Part shown: in pieces, positions 46,265 to 55,102 of the stretch
Layout: every line of letters starts with the position of its first letter
How positions within the stretch are numbered: position 1 is the stretch's first letter
Assembly: GCF_029395495.1 (NCBI RefSeq)
Contig: NZ_CP113918.1
Coordinates: forward strand, 248,001 to 312,000
DNA from: Bifidobacterium sp. ESL0769
GTDB taxonomy: Bacteria; Actinomycetota; Actinomycetes; Actinomycetales; Bifidobacteriaceae
Reading direction: 5' to 3'
DNA length: 64,000 bases
Position numbers and translations under genes: made by a program
Notes under the pieces: model-generated
The model's input: the letters and a program-made list of their open reading frames with translations, nothing else
What the model was told of the DNA's origin: nothing
The model's database searches: none

Positions 46265-49231
46265 ATGGCGACTGGTAAGAAACTTGTCATCGTGGAGTCT
46301 CCGACTAAGGCGAAGAAGATTGGCGGCTACCTCGGCAAGGACTATAGGGTCATGGCCTCCGTCGGCCATATCCGTGATTTGGCACAGCCCAGCCAGGTTC
46401 CCGCTTCCAAGAAGGCGAAGTTCGGGCGGTTCGGCGTGGATGTCGACGACGGTTTCGAGCCGTATTACATCGTCGGTCCCGAGAAGAAGAAAACCGTAGC
46501 GCAGCTCAAAAGCGCTTTAAAAGACGCCAGTGAACTTTATCTCGCGACTGATGAGGATCGCGAAGGCGAGGCCATTGCGTGGCATCTGGTACAGACGCTC
46601 AAGCCCAAGGTGCCGGTGCACCGCATGGTCTTCCACGAGATCACGCCGGCCGCCATCAAGGCTGCCGTTGGCAAGACGCGCGATGTGGATGCCAACATGG
46701 TCGACGCGCAGGAGACGCGGCGTGTGCTTGACCGACTTTACGGTTATGAGCTTTCGCCGGTGCTGTGGCGCAAGGTCGGCCCGGGACTTTCCGCGGGTCG
46801 CGTGCAGTCCGTCGCCACGCGTTTGATTGTCGAGCGCGAACGGGAACGCATGGCATTCGTGCGCTCTCCGTATTGGGATGTCATCGCCGAGCTCTCCGCG
46901 CCTGACGCGCAGGGCGAGAACGTCGATTTCGAATCCCGTATGGTGTCATTGGGCGGCTCGCGTCTGGCTAATTCCCGCGATTTCACTTCCACTGGTGCTT
47001 TGACTGCTGCTGCGCAGAAAGATAATGTCTGCCAGCTTGACGAAGCGCAGACCAAGGTGATTGCGCAGGCTTTGGAACACGCGCCGTTCACCGTCGTGTC
47101 GATGGAATCCAAGCCATACCATCGCCGTCCGGTGCCACCGTTCACCACCTCGACCATGCAGCAGGCCGCGGGCAACCGGCTCTCGATGAGCTCACGTCAG
47201 ACCATGCGTGCCGCGCAGGGCCTGTACGAAAACGGCTTCATTACCTATATGCGTACCGATTCCGTGACGCTTTCGCAGGAAGCCATCGCCGCGGCCCGCG
47301 AGTCCGTCACGAAGAACTTTGGCAAGGAATATCTCTCCGACAAGCCCAAGCAGTATGCCACGAAGACTGCGGGCGCGCAGGAAGCGCACGAATGCATTCG
47401 TCCTGCAGGCTCGAAATTCCACGATCCGGCCGAACTGGCGACCAAAGTGCCGCCGGACCAGCTGAAGCTTTACACTCTGATTTGGCAGCGCACGTTGGCC
47501 TCTCAGATGGCTGACGCTACCGGGTTTACCGCTACTGTACGGCTTTCCGCACCTGCCGGAGATAAAGGCGAGGCCATTTTCCAAGCTTCCGGCACCGTCA
47601 TCGAATTCCCGGGATTCCTCAAGGCCTCCGGTTGGCCGCGTCATTCGTCTGGATCAGCATCTGCGTCCGGTTCGTCTGCTGCCAAGACGAAGGGCGCCAA
47701 GGCAACCGCTAAATCCAGTAATTCCGAAGAAAATGCGGCGCTACCTCCGATGAAAACCGGTGAAGTAATCAAGGCAACTTCGGTTGCCGCTGACGGTCAC
47801 GAGACCCAGCCCCCGGCCCGCTATACCGAGGCATCGCTGGTCAAGACGCTCGAGGCCAAGGAAATCGGCCGTCCGTCAACGTATGCCAGCATCATTTCCA
47901 CGATTATCGACCGCGGCTATGTCTACGAGCGTGGCCGGGCGCTGATTCCTTCCTGGCTCGCATTTGCAGTGACCAAGCTGCTCGAAACGAACTTCCCGAA
48001 ATATGTGGATTACCAGTTCACCGCCGATATGGAAAACGGGCTCGACAAGATCGCCCAGGGCAAGGAGACCAGCAAGGAATTGCTCACCCGCTTCTACTTC
48101 GGCGACGGCAAGGATGCGGCGAAATCGCAAGACGAGGCGCATGAAGGCCTGCAGCAGCAGGTCGCGCAGCTCGGTGACATCGATGCCCGAGCCATCAACA
48201 CCATCGAAATCGGCGACGGGCTGCAGGTGCGCGTCGGCCGTTACGGTCCCTACCTTGAAGATACGAAGAACCTGGATGCCGAGGGCAACCCGAAGCGCGC
48301 CTCGATTCCCGAAACGATGGCACCCGACGAGCTGACTGTCGAAGCCGGTCATGAGCTTATCAAGAACAATGCAGGCGGACCGCGCGTGCTGGGTAAAGAC
48401 CCTGCGACCGACGGCACGGTGGAAGTCCGTAGTGGGCGGTTCGGGCCGTACGTTGCGTTGATTTCTCCTGAAGCCGAAGCTGAAATGAAAGCCGAACGCG
48501 AAGCTAAGGCAGAGGCGGCAAAGGCTGTTGAAACCGCTGATACTACCGATGGAAAGACTTCTGCAAAGTCGACCAAGGTCACGAAGACCCGTGCCAAGAA
48601 AACCGCCAAGTCCACGGTCCCCAAGCCCAAGATGGCGTCGTTGTTTAAGACGATGAGCCCGAACACGGTCACGCTTGAAGATGCGTTGAAACTGCTGAGT
48701 CTGCCGCGCGAAGTCGGCAAATACGACGAGACCGACACGAAGACAGGCGAAACCAGCGAGGTTGTGGTTACCGCGAGCAACGGGCGTTACGGCCCCTACC
48801 TCACGAAGAAGAGCGCAGACGACAAGTCCGAGACGCGTTCGCTCGGCAGTGAGGACGAGATTTTCACGGTCGATCTTGACAAGGCCAAGGCATTGTTCGC
48901 CCAACCGAAGTATGGCCGCGGGCGTGGCAGAGGAGCAGCAAAACCGCCGCTGCGTGATTTGGGTGCCGATCCGGAGAACGGCAAGAACGTGACCATAAAG
49001 GATGGTTTCTACGGTGCCTACATCACCGACGGCGAGACCAACCGCACGCTCCCGAAGCAGTACACCCCGGAGTCCATCGACCCCGCCACTGCTTTCCAGC
49101 TGCTCGCCGAAAAGCGTGCCGCCGGCCCCTCCAAGCGTCGTACCCGTCGCAAGACGACTACCCGCAAGGCCAGCACGCGTAAATCGACTACGAAGAAGAC
49201 CGCGACCCGCAAGTCGGCTACCAAGAAGTAA
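46265..49231 (+). CDS. topA: DNA topoisomerase I
   Basis: A 988-residue type IA topoisomerase that relaxes negative supercoils. The Toprim domain opens with LVIVESPTKAKKIGGYLG and contains DEDREGEAIAWHL near residue 97. The active-site tyrosine is Y328 in FITYMRTDS. Instead of zinc fingers the C-terminus has actinobacterial topo_C repeats (RYGPYLEDTKNL, RFGPYVALIS, RYGPYLTKKS, FYGAYITDGE) and ends in a Lys/Arg/Thr-rich tail that binds DNA. ATG 46265 is preferred to the in-frame GTG 46262 because AAGGAG is five bases upstream of the ATG. Length is usual for actinobacteria. Confidence 0.97.
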   Translation: MATGKKLVIVESPTKAKKIGGYLGKDYRVMASVGHIRDLAQPSQVPASKKAKFGRFGVDVDDGFEPYYIVGPEKKKTVAQLKSALKDASELYLATDEDREGEAIAWHLVQTLKPKVPVHRMVFHEITPAAIKAAVGKTRDVDANMVDAQETRRVLDRLYGYELSPVLWRKVGPGLSAGRVQSVATRLIVERERERMAFVRSPYWDVIAELSAPDAQGENVDFESRMVSLGGSRLANSRDFTSTGALTAAAQKDNVCQLDEAQTKVIAQALEHAPFTVVSMESKPYHRRPVPPFTTSTMQQAAGNRLSMSSRQTMRAAQGLYENGFITYMRTDSVTLSQEAIAAARESVTKNFGKEYLSDKPKQYATKTAGAQEAHECIRPAGSKFHDPAELATKVPPDQLKLYTLIWQRTLASQMADATGFTATVRLSAPAGDKGEAIFQASGTVIEFPGFLKASGWPRHSSGSASASGSSAAKTKGAKATAKSSNSEENAALPPMKTGEVIKATSVAADGHETQPPARYTEASLVKTLEAKEIGRPSTYASIISTIIDRGYVYERGRALIPSWLAFAVTKLLETNFPKYVDYQFTADMENGLDKIAQGKETSKELLTRFYFGDGKDAAKSQDEAHEGLQQQVAQLGDIDARAINTIEIGDGLQVRVGRYGPYLEDTKNLDAEGNPKRASIPETMAPDELTVEAGHELIKNNAGGPRVLGKDPATDGTVEVRSGRFGPYVALISPEAEAEMKAEREAKAEAAKAVETADTTDGKTSAKSTKVTKTRAKKTAKSTVPKPKMASLFKTMSPNTVTLEDALKLLSLPREVGKYDETDTKTGETSEVVVTASNGRYGPYLTKKSADDKSETRSLGSEDEIFTVDLDKAKALFAQPKYGRGRGRGAAKPPLRDLGADPENGKNVTIKDGFYGAYITDGETNRTLPKQYTPESIDPATAFQLLAEKRAAGPSKRRTRRKTTTRKASTRKSTTKKTATRKSATKK

Positions 49232-49454
49232 AAGACCAATCCGTATAACTGGTCAACGTTGTGTTTATCTCGTATTTATTGATATAGAAGCGGGATAAAT
49301 TATTGTGTAATGCGTTTTTAATACTGTGAATGGTTTGTTCCGACAGGTGCCAACGTGAGGATTGGTGATTCGTCTGTCGCAAAGTTACTTGGTTTCTCAC
49401 AGTATCGGAAAATGGTGATGCATTTATCGTGATTTATGTTATTGAGAAATGTCA

Positions 49455-49534
49455 TTGTGGATAATCAACGGCCATGATTGCTGATTGTGGACAACTGACG
49501 GGCGTAGCCCGCGACACGCCTCAAATGTGGATAA
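49455..49534 (+). other. Cluster of three DnaA-box-like sites
   Basis: TTGTGGATAA (49455-49464), TTGTGGACAA (49485-49494) and ATGTGGATAA (49525-49534) lie in the same orientation at 30- and 40-base spacing. Each is, on the other strand, TTATCCACA or a one-base variant. The 550-base gap between topA and the next gene otherwise contains an AT-rich stretch (49260-49440). No dnaA, dnaN or rep gene is nearby. Confidence 0.6.
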
Positions 49535-49782
49535 CCCCTATCATTCGACCACAGTGCCCGTTTTTGCCTCGATGATTTTGCTTTTTGTGCTTCGATGGAA
49601 TCAATGGAGATTTCAGGCAAGCGAAAGGAGTAAAGATGCCGGGTCGATCAACTTTGGGCAACAACAGACGAAGACCTCGAAATGTCAAGATTCCGAGCCC
49701 CGTTCCTCGTTCTCGCGCTACTTCTCGTCCTCCTGCATTTCCGCTACAATTGGCGGTATTGCAGGAGGAAAGGAGGTGCAAT

Positions 49783-50016
49783 ATGGAGTGTGATGATCTC
49801 TTTGAGATGGATGGCGTGCGTCTTGGCTATACCGAAGACACTATAACGATTACCGAAGTGGACTATGACCGCAAGGCGGTGTTCGATAATAAGGGCAACT
49901 TGCTTTCGTCGAATTTTCCTGAAGATTTTATGCCGTTTCTGTTGAATTACTATAAAGAAAATTACACAATGGTAAAAAATTCACGCGCTATTGATCGGAA
50001 GTATGCGAATGCCTGA
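49783..50016 (+). CDS. Small acidic protein of unknown function
   Basis: A 77-residue protein (MECDDLFEMDGVRLGY...) beginning at ATG 49783 after the strong site AAGGAGGT. The same frame is open further up, and ATG 49636 also has a good site (AAAGGAG), which would add 49 Arg/Pro-rich residues. The shorter form looks more like a folded domain. It ends inside the start of the DUF4160 gene (8-base overlap), so the two are translationally coupled. Family not recognised; the pairing recalls small two-gene modules in which DUF4160 proteins often occur. Confidence 0.6.
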   Translation: MECDDLFEMDGVRLGYTEDTITITEVDYDRKAVFDNKGNLLSSNFPEDFMPFLLNYYKENYTMVKNSRAIDRKYANA

Positions 50017-50281
50017 TTTATTCAAAGTTTCCGGTTATTCTGTATCCTTCCTTTCAGGAGATAGGCTTCATGGAGTCCATGTTCACATTTCGCGTGGAAA
50101 TTATCGTGACATGGCCAAATTCATCTTGACGAGCAGCGGGAAAGTCGTACTTGCGCGCAACAAAGCGGGTCTTTCACGAACCGAGATAGAAAAAATCCGA
50201 TCTGGTCTCCAACTTAAATACGACATTATTGTTAATGATTGGGATTCTATGTTTGATGGTGCCCATCATTTCGATAAATAA
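50009..50281 (+). CDS. DUF4160-family protein
   Basis: A 90-residue protein with the DUF4160 pattern: MPDLFKVSGYSVSFLSGD, then HGVHVHISRGNYRDMAKFIL and a C-terminal helix followed by IIVNDWDSMFDG. ATG 50009 is chosen because GGAAG lies seven bases upstream; ATG 50003 is too close to it. DUF4160 genes are often paired with DUF2442 or similar small genes, in a toxin-antitoxin-like fashion that has not, to my knowledge, been settled. Here the partner is the preceding small gene. AT-rich relative to topA and tmk. Confidence 0.7.
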   Translation: MPDLFKVSGYSVSFLSGDRLHGVHVHISRGNYRDMAKFILTSSGKVVLARNKAGLSRTEIEKIRSGLQLKYDIIVNDWDSMFDGAHHFDK

Positions 50282-50401
50282 AGCACGGTAACTTTATTAA
50301 AATGTTGTGTTGATTTGTTGCTTTTAAAAATGACGATATTGGAGAGTGCTGTTTGTTCTCTAGGTATATATCGTATATCGCTTTAGATGGGATTGAGGAT
50401 T

Positions 50402-51028
50402 ATGAGCGGGGTGTTTATTTCGTTTGAGGGCGTCGACGGAGTGGGGAAGACCACGCAGGTTGAGCGTCTGAAGCGCTATGTCGAAGAGCTGGGGCGTGAG
50501 GTTGTTGTTACCCGCGAGCCTGGAGGCACGAAGTTGGGTGTGGCCTTGCGGCAGTTGCTGCTGCATGGGGGAGAGATTGCGCCGCGCACTGAGGCGCTGC
50601 TCTTTGCTGCCGATCGGGCTCAGCACGTTGCCGAAGTCATCCGTCCGGCGCTCGCGCGTGGGGCCGTGGTCATTTCCGATCGTTACATTGATTCGTCGTT
50701 GGCGTATCAGGCTGGTGGACGGGAGCTCACGCAGGAAGAAGTGCGAAATCTGAGTCTTTGGGCAACAAACAATCTGTTACCGGAACGCACGTACTTGCTG
50801 GATATGGATCCCGCTGCTTCGCATAGCAGACTTGACCACAGCGAAGACCGTATGGAATCGGCCGGTGACGGTTTTCAGGAGCGTACGCGTCAGGCGTTCC
50901 TTGATTTGGCGGCTCACGAGAAATCTCGTTTCAAGGTCATCGATGCCTCGAAACCGATTGGCGAGGTGTGGAACCAGATTCGTGCCGATGCCGACGATCT
51001 GCTGGCAGATTGGTCGTGTGGACTGTAA
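50402..51028 (+). CDS. tmk: Thymidylate kinase
   Basis: A 208-residue dTMP kinase (dTMP + ATP to dTDP + ADP). The P-loop [12 protein letters not shown] is at about residues 7-18, the DR(Y/F) motif appears as [14 protein letters not shown] near 88, and [10 protein letters not shown] near 40 binds the nucleotide. The start is ATG 50402 rather than 50387 because the family starts a few residues before the strand FISFEG. It is followed at some distance by holB, as is usual in bifidobacteria. Confidence 0.95.
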   Translation: MSGVFISFEGVDGVGKTTQVERLKRYVEELGREVVVTREPGGTKLGVALRQLLLHGGEIAPRTEALLFAADRAQHVAEVIRPALARGAVVISDRYIDSSLAYQAGGRELTQEEVRNLSLWATNNLLPERTYLLDMDPAASHSRLDHSEDRMESAGDGFQERTRQAFLDLAAHEKSRFKVIDASKPIGEVWNQIRADADDLLADWSCGL

Positions 51029-51246
51029 AGTAGCGGCGCAGATTGGTTGGCAAGAATGTAATACGTATAGTATGCTATCGGTAGCTGAATAAAGCCGATT
51101 GGTATTTTGCGATTTACTGCATATCACGATATGGCATAGAAGAATGTAGCGATTTCAAAAGGCCAAATGGAACGTTGAAAGAATGTAAGTAATTGCCTAT
51201 CGGTGGCGGGCAATAAGGTGGGTTTAACGAAACCAGTGGAGGAACA

Positions 51247-52398
51247 ATGAGCGTATGGGACTCAATCGTCGGCCAGGATCAGGTCGTGGCGCGGCTGCGA
51301 GCCGCCGCTTCCGGTGACCCCAAAGCCATCGCTCAGTCGTGGCTGATTTGCGGTCCTCCCGGATCCGGACGTTCCAACGTCGCGCGCGCGTTCGCAGCTG
51401 CGCTTGAAAGTCCCAATCATGGATTGAGTGACGAACCCGAACGTTCCAGCGAGCAAGTGCTGGCAGGAACTCATCCTGACGTCACCATATTGGCGACGAA
51501 CAAGGTCACCATTGGCATCGACGAGGTCCGCGATCTGATCGAGACTTCCGAACAGACACCGAGCATCGCCCCATGGCGAATCATCATTATCGAAGATGTC
51601 GATCGCATGCTCGAACGTACCACTAACGTGCTCTTGAAAGAGATTGAGGAACCCAGTCCTCACACCATTTGGCTGCTATGTGCCCCGAGTGCAGAGGATG
51701 TGTTGCCGACCATCCGCTCCCGTACGCGCGTCATCAATCTTGCTGTGCCGTCAACGCAATCGGTAGCCAAGTTCTTGGAAACGCAGGAACATATCGAGCC
51801 GAAACTTGCCGCACAATGTGCGCGTCTGGCTGAAGGCCATATCGGTGTCGCCAAACTCTATGCCACTGATGAGCGGGTGCGAAGCGACCGGGCCGAACTG
51901 GTGTCGGGCGTGCTCAATATGGGCAAGGCCTCGGATGCCGTGTTACTTGCAGGTCAGCTCATCGACAATGCCAAAGCCCAGGCGCAGGCCGACGTCGAAG
52001 AGAAGGCGGGCGAGCAGGAAGCTGAGTTCCGGCGCATCAACGGCTTGGGCGAGAAGGACCGGATTCCGCCGCAACTGCGCGGTGCCTTCAATCAGATTGG
52101 CAAGAAGGCTGATATCAAGCGCAGGGCCACCAGACGCAGCCGCGATGTGCTCGACCGTGACTTGAACACCATCTCCAGCGTTTACCGCGATGTCTCCGTG
52201 TTGCAGAACAACGCTGAAGATTCTGCTGGACTGATCAACAAGGAGAAGCGTTCGTCCCTCGTCAATCTTGCCGAGCACCTGACTCGCCAAGGTGTGGTTG
52301 ACCGTCTCGAATCGATCTCCGTCGCCCGTCGTCGTCTCAATGGTAACGGCAACCAGACGCTCCTTTTCGAAGCGCTGTTCTGTGCGCTGTTGGCGTGA
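51247..52398 (+). CDS. holB: DNA polymerase III delta' subunit
   Basis: A 383-residue clamp-loader subunit. The N-terminal AAA+ module has CGPPGSGRSNVARAF, with Arg replacing the Walker A lysine (delta' subunits often do not bind ATP), and LKEIEEPSPHTIWLLCAPS near residue 130 followed by a TIRSRTRVINL segment equivalent to the SRC motif. It opens the beta clamp together with tau/gamma and delta. Start ATG 51247 follows GGAGGAAC. The 218-base gap after tmk is AT-rich and may hold a promoter. Confidence 0.93.
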   Translation: MSVWDSIVGQDQVVARLRAAASGDPKAIAQSWLICGPPGSGRSNVARAFAAALESPNHGLSDEPERSSEQVLAGTHPDVTILATNKVTIGIDEVRDLIETSEQTPSIAPWRIIIIEDVDRMLERTTNVLLKEIEEPSPHTIWLLCAPSAEDVLPTIRSRTRVINLAVPSTQSVAKFLETQEHIEPKLAAQCARLAEGHIGVAKLYATDERVRSDRAELVSGVLNMGKASDAVLLAGQLIDNAKAQAQADVEEKAGEQEAEFRRINGLGEKDRIPPQLRGAFNQIGKKADIKRRATRRSRDVLDRDLNTISSVYRDVSVLQNNAEDSAGLINKEKRSSLVNLAEHLTRQGVVDRLESISVARRRLNGNGNQTLLFEALFCALLA

Positions 52399-52510
52399 AT
52401 GCATTTGCGTTTAATACGTTGATGCCCATGTCATGTTGTGAGTTGCTGATTTGGTGCTCCGCGTTATGAGCCGTTTGCACTTTCCAACGCCGTTCGGCCA
52501 GTTTTCAGCT

Positions 52511-53566
52511 TTAATCGGCTATGTCGCTGACGCCAATACGAGGTGATGATGTCGATTCCCTGGCCACGATTTCCGGTGGAAATGTTGTATGCGGATGAAA
52601 GTGATGAGTGCTTTGAAGAATAAGGCGCATGGCTTCCGTGACCATGGCTTGATATGGCGGTTTGACGGAAGTAATCGGAGGATCCGCCATCGTGGCTAAG
52701 GGGGAATCGCCGAAACTGACGATTCCAACCTCTTGTGGAACGGTTATGTGCAATTGCTGTAATGCTTCGAGAGCACCGAGCGCAATCTGATCATTGCCGC
52801 AAATAATGCCGTCCGGCCTGTTCGTTTCCGTGTTGAATATCCGCAACGCGTCTTCATATCCGCGTTTGATGGTGCGGGCACCGAATGTCGTCCATTCGGG
52901 TTCGCGGATAAGCTTGGTGATTTGATCCGAGGATTGAAATTCGATCAGTGCGTTGGAAACGCCGTCTGAATCCAGGTTTGGGCTGAGGAAGGCAATCGAT
53001 GTTGCATTGCGATCAGCCAGATGCGTCACGGCTTCGTGCATTGCGGCAGTTACGTCGATGCCAATCAGATCAACAGGAGGTTTGGGACTTTGCCCTGTCA
53101 ACTGAACTATTGGCATGGGAGCGGAAAGCTTGCACAAAGATTCCTCCAGGCTGCACTGTGCGGGAGGAATGACAATGAGTCCGTCGATACCTCGGGTCGC
53201 CAACGTTAGGATTTGTTCATCCAATTCTTGCTGATTCGCTGCCAAAGCAACAAGCAGGTCTTTGCCAATGTTCTTTGCGGCAGGTTCGAGTTCCGAGATA
53301 ATTTGTGAAGAAAAAAAGTCGATGGGCTTTGGCATCACGATTGCCAGGATATTGCTGATTTTGCTACGCAAGGCTTTGGCTGCAGAATTCCCGGAATAAT
53401 GCAACGTGGCCGCTGCACGGCGAACCTTTTTGGCGATATCGTCGTTCTTCCTTCGCCGGCCAGACAACACTCGTGAAACCGTTGCCGTTGAGACCTCCGC
53501 CAAGGCGGCCACTTCAACGATGGAATTGTTAGGTGCGTCCGCTTCGAAGTCCTCCGATGACCTCAT
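52511..53566 (-). CDS. LacI-family regulator next to the PTS cluster
   Basis: A 351-residue LacI-family repressor. The helix-turn-helix is near residues 15-36 (IVEVAALAEVSTATVSRVLS) with hinge NSAAKALRSKISN, and the effector domain contains IDGLIVIPPAQ, IICGNDQIALGALEAL and VGIVSFGDSPLA. It is transcribed away from the PTS genes and is the only regulator in the area, so it is the best candidate for the near-palindromic AGAAAACGTTTACT sites before the first IIB gene and between ptsH and ptsI. Effector unknown. Confidence 0.88.
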   Translation of the reverse strand: MRSSEDFEADAPNNSIVEVAALAEVSTATVSRVLSGRRRKNDDIAKKVRRAAATLHYSGNSAAKALRSKISNILAIVMPKPIDFFSSQIISELEPAAKNIGKDLLVALAANQQELDEQILTLATRGIDGLIVIPPAQCSLEESLCKLSAPMPIVQLTGQSPKPPVDLIGIDVTAAMHEAVTHLADRNATSIAFLSPNLDSDGVSNALIEFQSSDQITKLIREPEWTTFGARTIKRGYEDALRIFNTETNRPDGIICGNDQIALGALEALQQLHITVPQEVGIVSFGDSPLATMADPPITSVKPPYQAMVTEAMRLILQSTHHFHPHTTFPPEIVARESTSSPRIGVSDIAD

Positions 53567-53692
53567 GTTCTCACCCCAAAACCTTACGTATATCGGTTTA
53601 TTTCATTTTCTACTGTATTCATTGTAATTGATGCTGTGCTTTTCTGGTGAATGGTGTCTGCTATTCTGCTTCGTGTGAGTTGGGAGACATCA

Positions 53693-54373
53693 TTGCAGAA
53701 AGATACAAATCGTACAGGTAAAGTAGTGTTGCTGCGTCACGGCCAGACGGTATGGGCTGAAACTGGTCAATATACCGGCAGGACGGATATACCTCTTACT
53801 CAAGAGGGTGAACAGCAGGCGCGAGACGCTGGGGAGAGATTGCGCAGGCAGTTCCCGAATGGTTTTGAAAGCGACTATGTGTTCAGCAGTCCTCTGCAGC
53901 GGTCGCGTAAAACCGCTGAGCTCGCAGGGTTTACGCAGTATCACCTGTTGCCCGATATCATGGAATGGGATTATGGCCGAGCCGAGGGGCGCTCGCCGCA
54001 GCAAATCAACACCATGCTCGGACGTGAATGGAGTCTGTGGGATGAGGGGTCTTTGATTCTTGGCGAAGCGTACGAAGGGGACCGCGAGGAGCAGTTGCCG
54101 GACGGAGAGATCGTCAACGTGCACAACGGACGAGGAGAAACGCTGGATGAAGTGGCCCAACGGGCTCGTGGAGTCATTGCACAGATAGAGCCGATGGCCA
54201 AGGCTGGCCATGATGTCCTGTTGGTTGCGCATGCGCATATTATCCGCATCCTTGCTTCTCAGTGGCTCGGGCTTGACCCTCATTTCGCCAAGCTCATTCG
54301 TATGGGGACCGCCCATTATTCGGTTTTGGATCTTTACAAGGGCTATCGTGTCATCGATGGTTGGAACCTTTAG
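53693..54373 (+). CDS. Histidine phosphatase / phosphoglycerate mutase-like protein
   Basis: About 226 residues of the histidine phosphatase superfamily. The phosphoacceptor histidine H16 lies in LLRHGQTVW; other motifs are FSSPLQRSRKTAEL near 63, EWDYGRAEG near 90 and LLVAHAHIIRILASQWL near 180 with the second histidine. I place the start at TTG 53693 because GGGAG lies six bases upstream; a longer ATG frame from 53651 has no site. It could be a phosphatase of sugar phosphates, which would fit beside a PTS, but this is an inference. Confidence 0.8.
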   Translation: MQKDTNRTGKVVLLRHGQTVWAETGQYTGRTDIPLTQEGEQQARDAGERLRRQFPNGFESDYVFSSPLQRSRKTAELAGFTQYHLLPDIMEWDYGRAEGRSPQQINTMLGREWSLWDEGSLILGEAYEGDREEQLPDGEIVNVHNGRGETLDEVAQRARGVIAQIEPMAKAGHDVLLVAHAHIIRILASQWLGLDPHFAKLIRMGTAHYSVLDLYKGYRVIDGWNL

Positions 54374-54411
54374 CGTCAAGGTCTGCGATTTCAGAAGACA
54401 AGGACAGTGAT

Positions 54412-54456
54412 ATCAGGCCGTGGCCGAGCGAGTTTTCGTTTCGACCGCGGCCTGAT
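54412..54456 (+). terminator. Hairpin downstream of the histidine phosphatase gene
   Basis: ATCAGGCCGTGG (54412-54423) pairs with CCGCGGCCTGAT (54445-54456) with one G-U. There is no T-run after it, so termination is only probable. Confidence 0.5.
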
Positions 54457-54556
54457 GGTGTATATGGGGCGTTGGTGGAGGAGCGTCTGCGCGTCGGGCT
54501 GGTACGTAGTCGTTGGGTATGGACGGGCCTATCGGCATTACTGATATATGTCAGAT

Positions 54557-54574
54557 TTTTAGAAAACGTTTACT
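54557..54574. promoter_or_regulatory. Near-palindromic operator before the first PTS IIB gene
   Basis: TTTTAGAAAACGTTTACT matches the site at 57003-57020 at 14 of 18 positions. Its core AGAAAACGTTTACT is a palindrome but for one symmetric pair and is centred on CG, as LacI-family sites are. A weaker copy with one extra base, TTTTGAGAAAAAGATTTACC, is at 54612-54631. Confidence 0.6.
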
Positions 54575-54717
54575 TAACTTGTCAAGCCAATATTTAGTGT
54601 ATATAATCAGATTTTGAGAAAAAGATTTACCTACGGCAGGTTATAAATCTTGTGCTCTGTACCGGTTGCTCCGAATAGGGTGGCCGTTGCAATGGTTTAC
54701 CGAAGAAGGAAACGAAT

Positions 54718-55017
54718 ATGAAAATACTGACAGCATGCAGTACGGGATTGGGCTCGAGTTTCATGACTCAGCTCAATATCGAAAAAGCGTTGAAGCAGCT
54801 CGGTGTCGAGGATGTTGAGACCGGACACATGGATATCGCTTCGGTCACACCTCGTTCGGCGGATGTATTATTCGTCGGACGTGACATGGCGGAAGCGGCG
54901 CAGGGGAAATGCGATGATGTGGTAGTGCTTGACAGTTTGATCGACATGAATGAGATTACCGCAAAAGTTTCTGACGCGTTGAAGCGTCATGGTGTGGCCC
55001 TCCCCACCCAGCAGTAA
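54718..55017 (+). CDS. ulaB: PTS ascorbate-type IIB component (first copy)
   Basis: A 99-residue cytosolic IIB subunit of the ascorbate/galactitol PTS superfamily. The phosphorylated cysteine is C7 in MKILTACSTGLGSS. It takes phosphate from IIA and passes it to the sugar bound by IIC. Start ATG 54718 follows AAGGAAAC. The IIC gene begins 85 bases later. The name ulaB reflects family only; the substrate may not be ascorbate. Confidence 0.88.
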   Translation: MKILTACSTGLGSSFMTQLNIEKALKQLGVEDVETGHMDIASVTPRSADVLFVGRDMAEAAQGKCDDVVVLDSLIDMNEITAKVSDALKRHGVALPTQQ

Positions 55018-55102
55018 TACATGCTGGCGATGCCGATCGTATCGTTGCATCATCGATAAATCGTAATAAAAAAAATGAGAAGACTATAAGAAGGTATAGA
55101 AA

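Noticed and set aside
49455..49534. Chromosomal origin oriC
   Set aside because: DnaA-box-like sites are present but dnaA, dnaN, recF or rpmH are not adjacent; kept only as a DnaA-box cluster.
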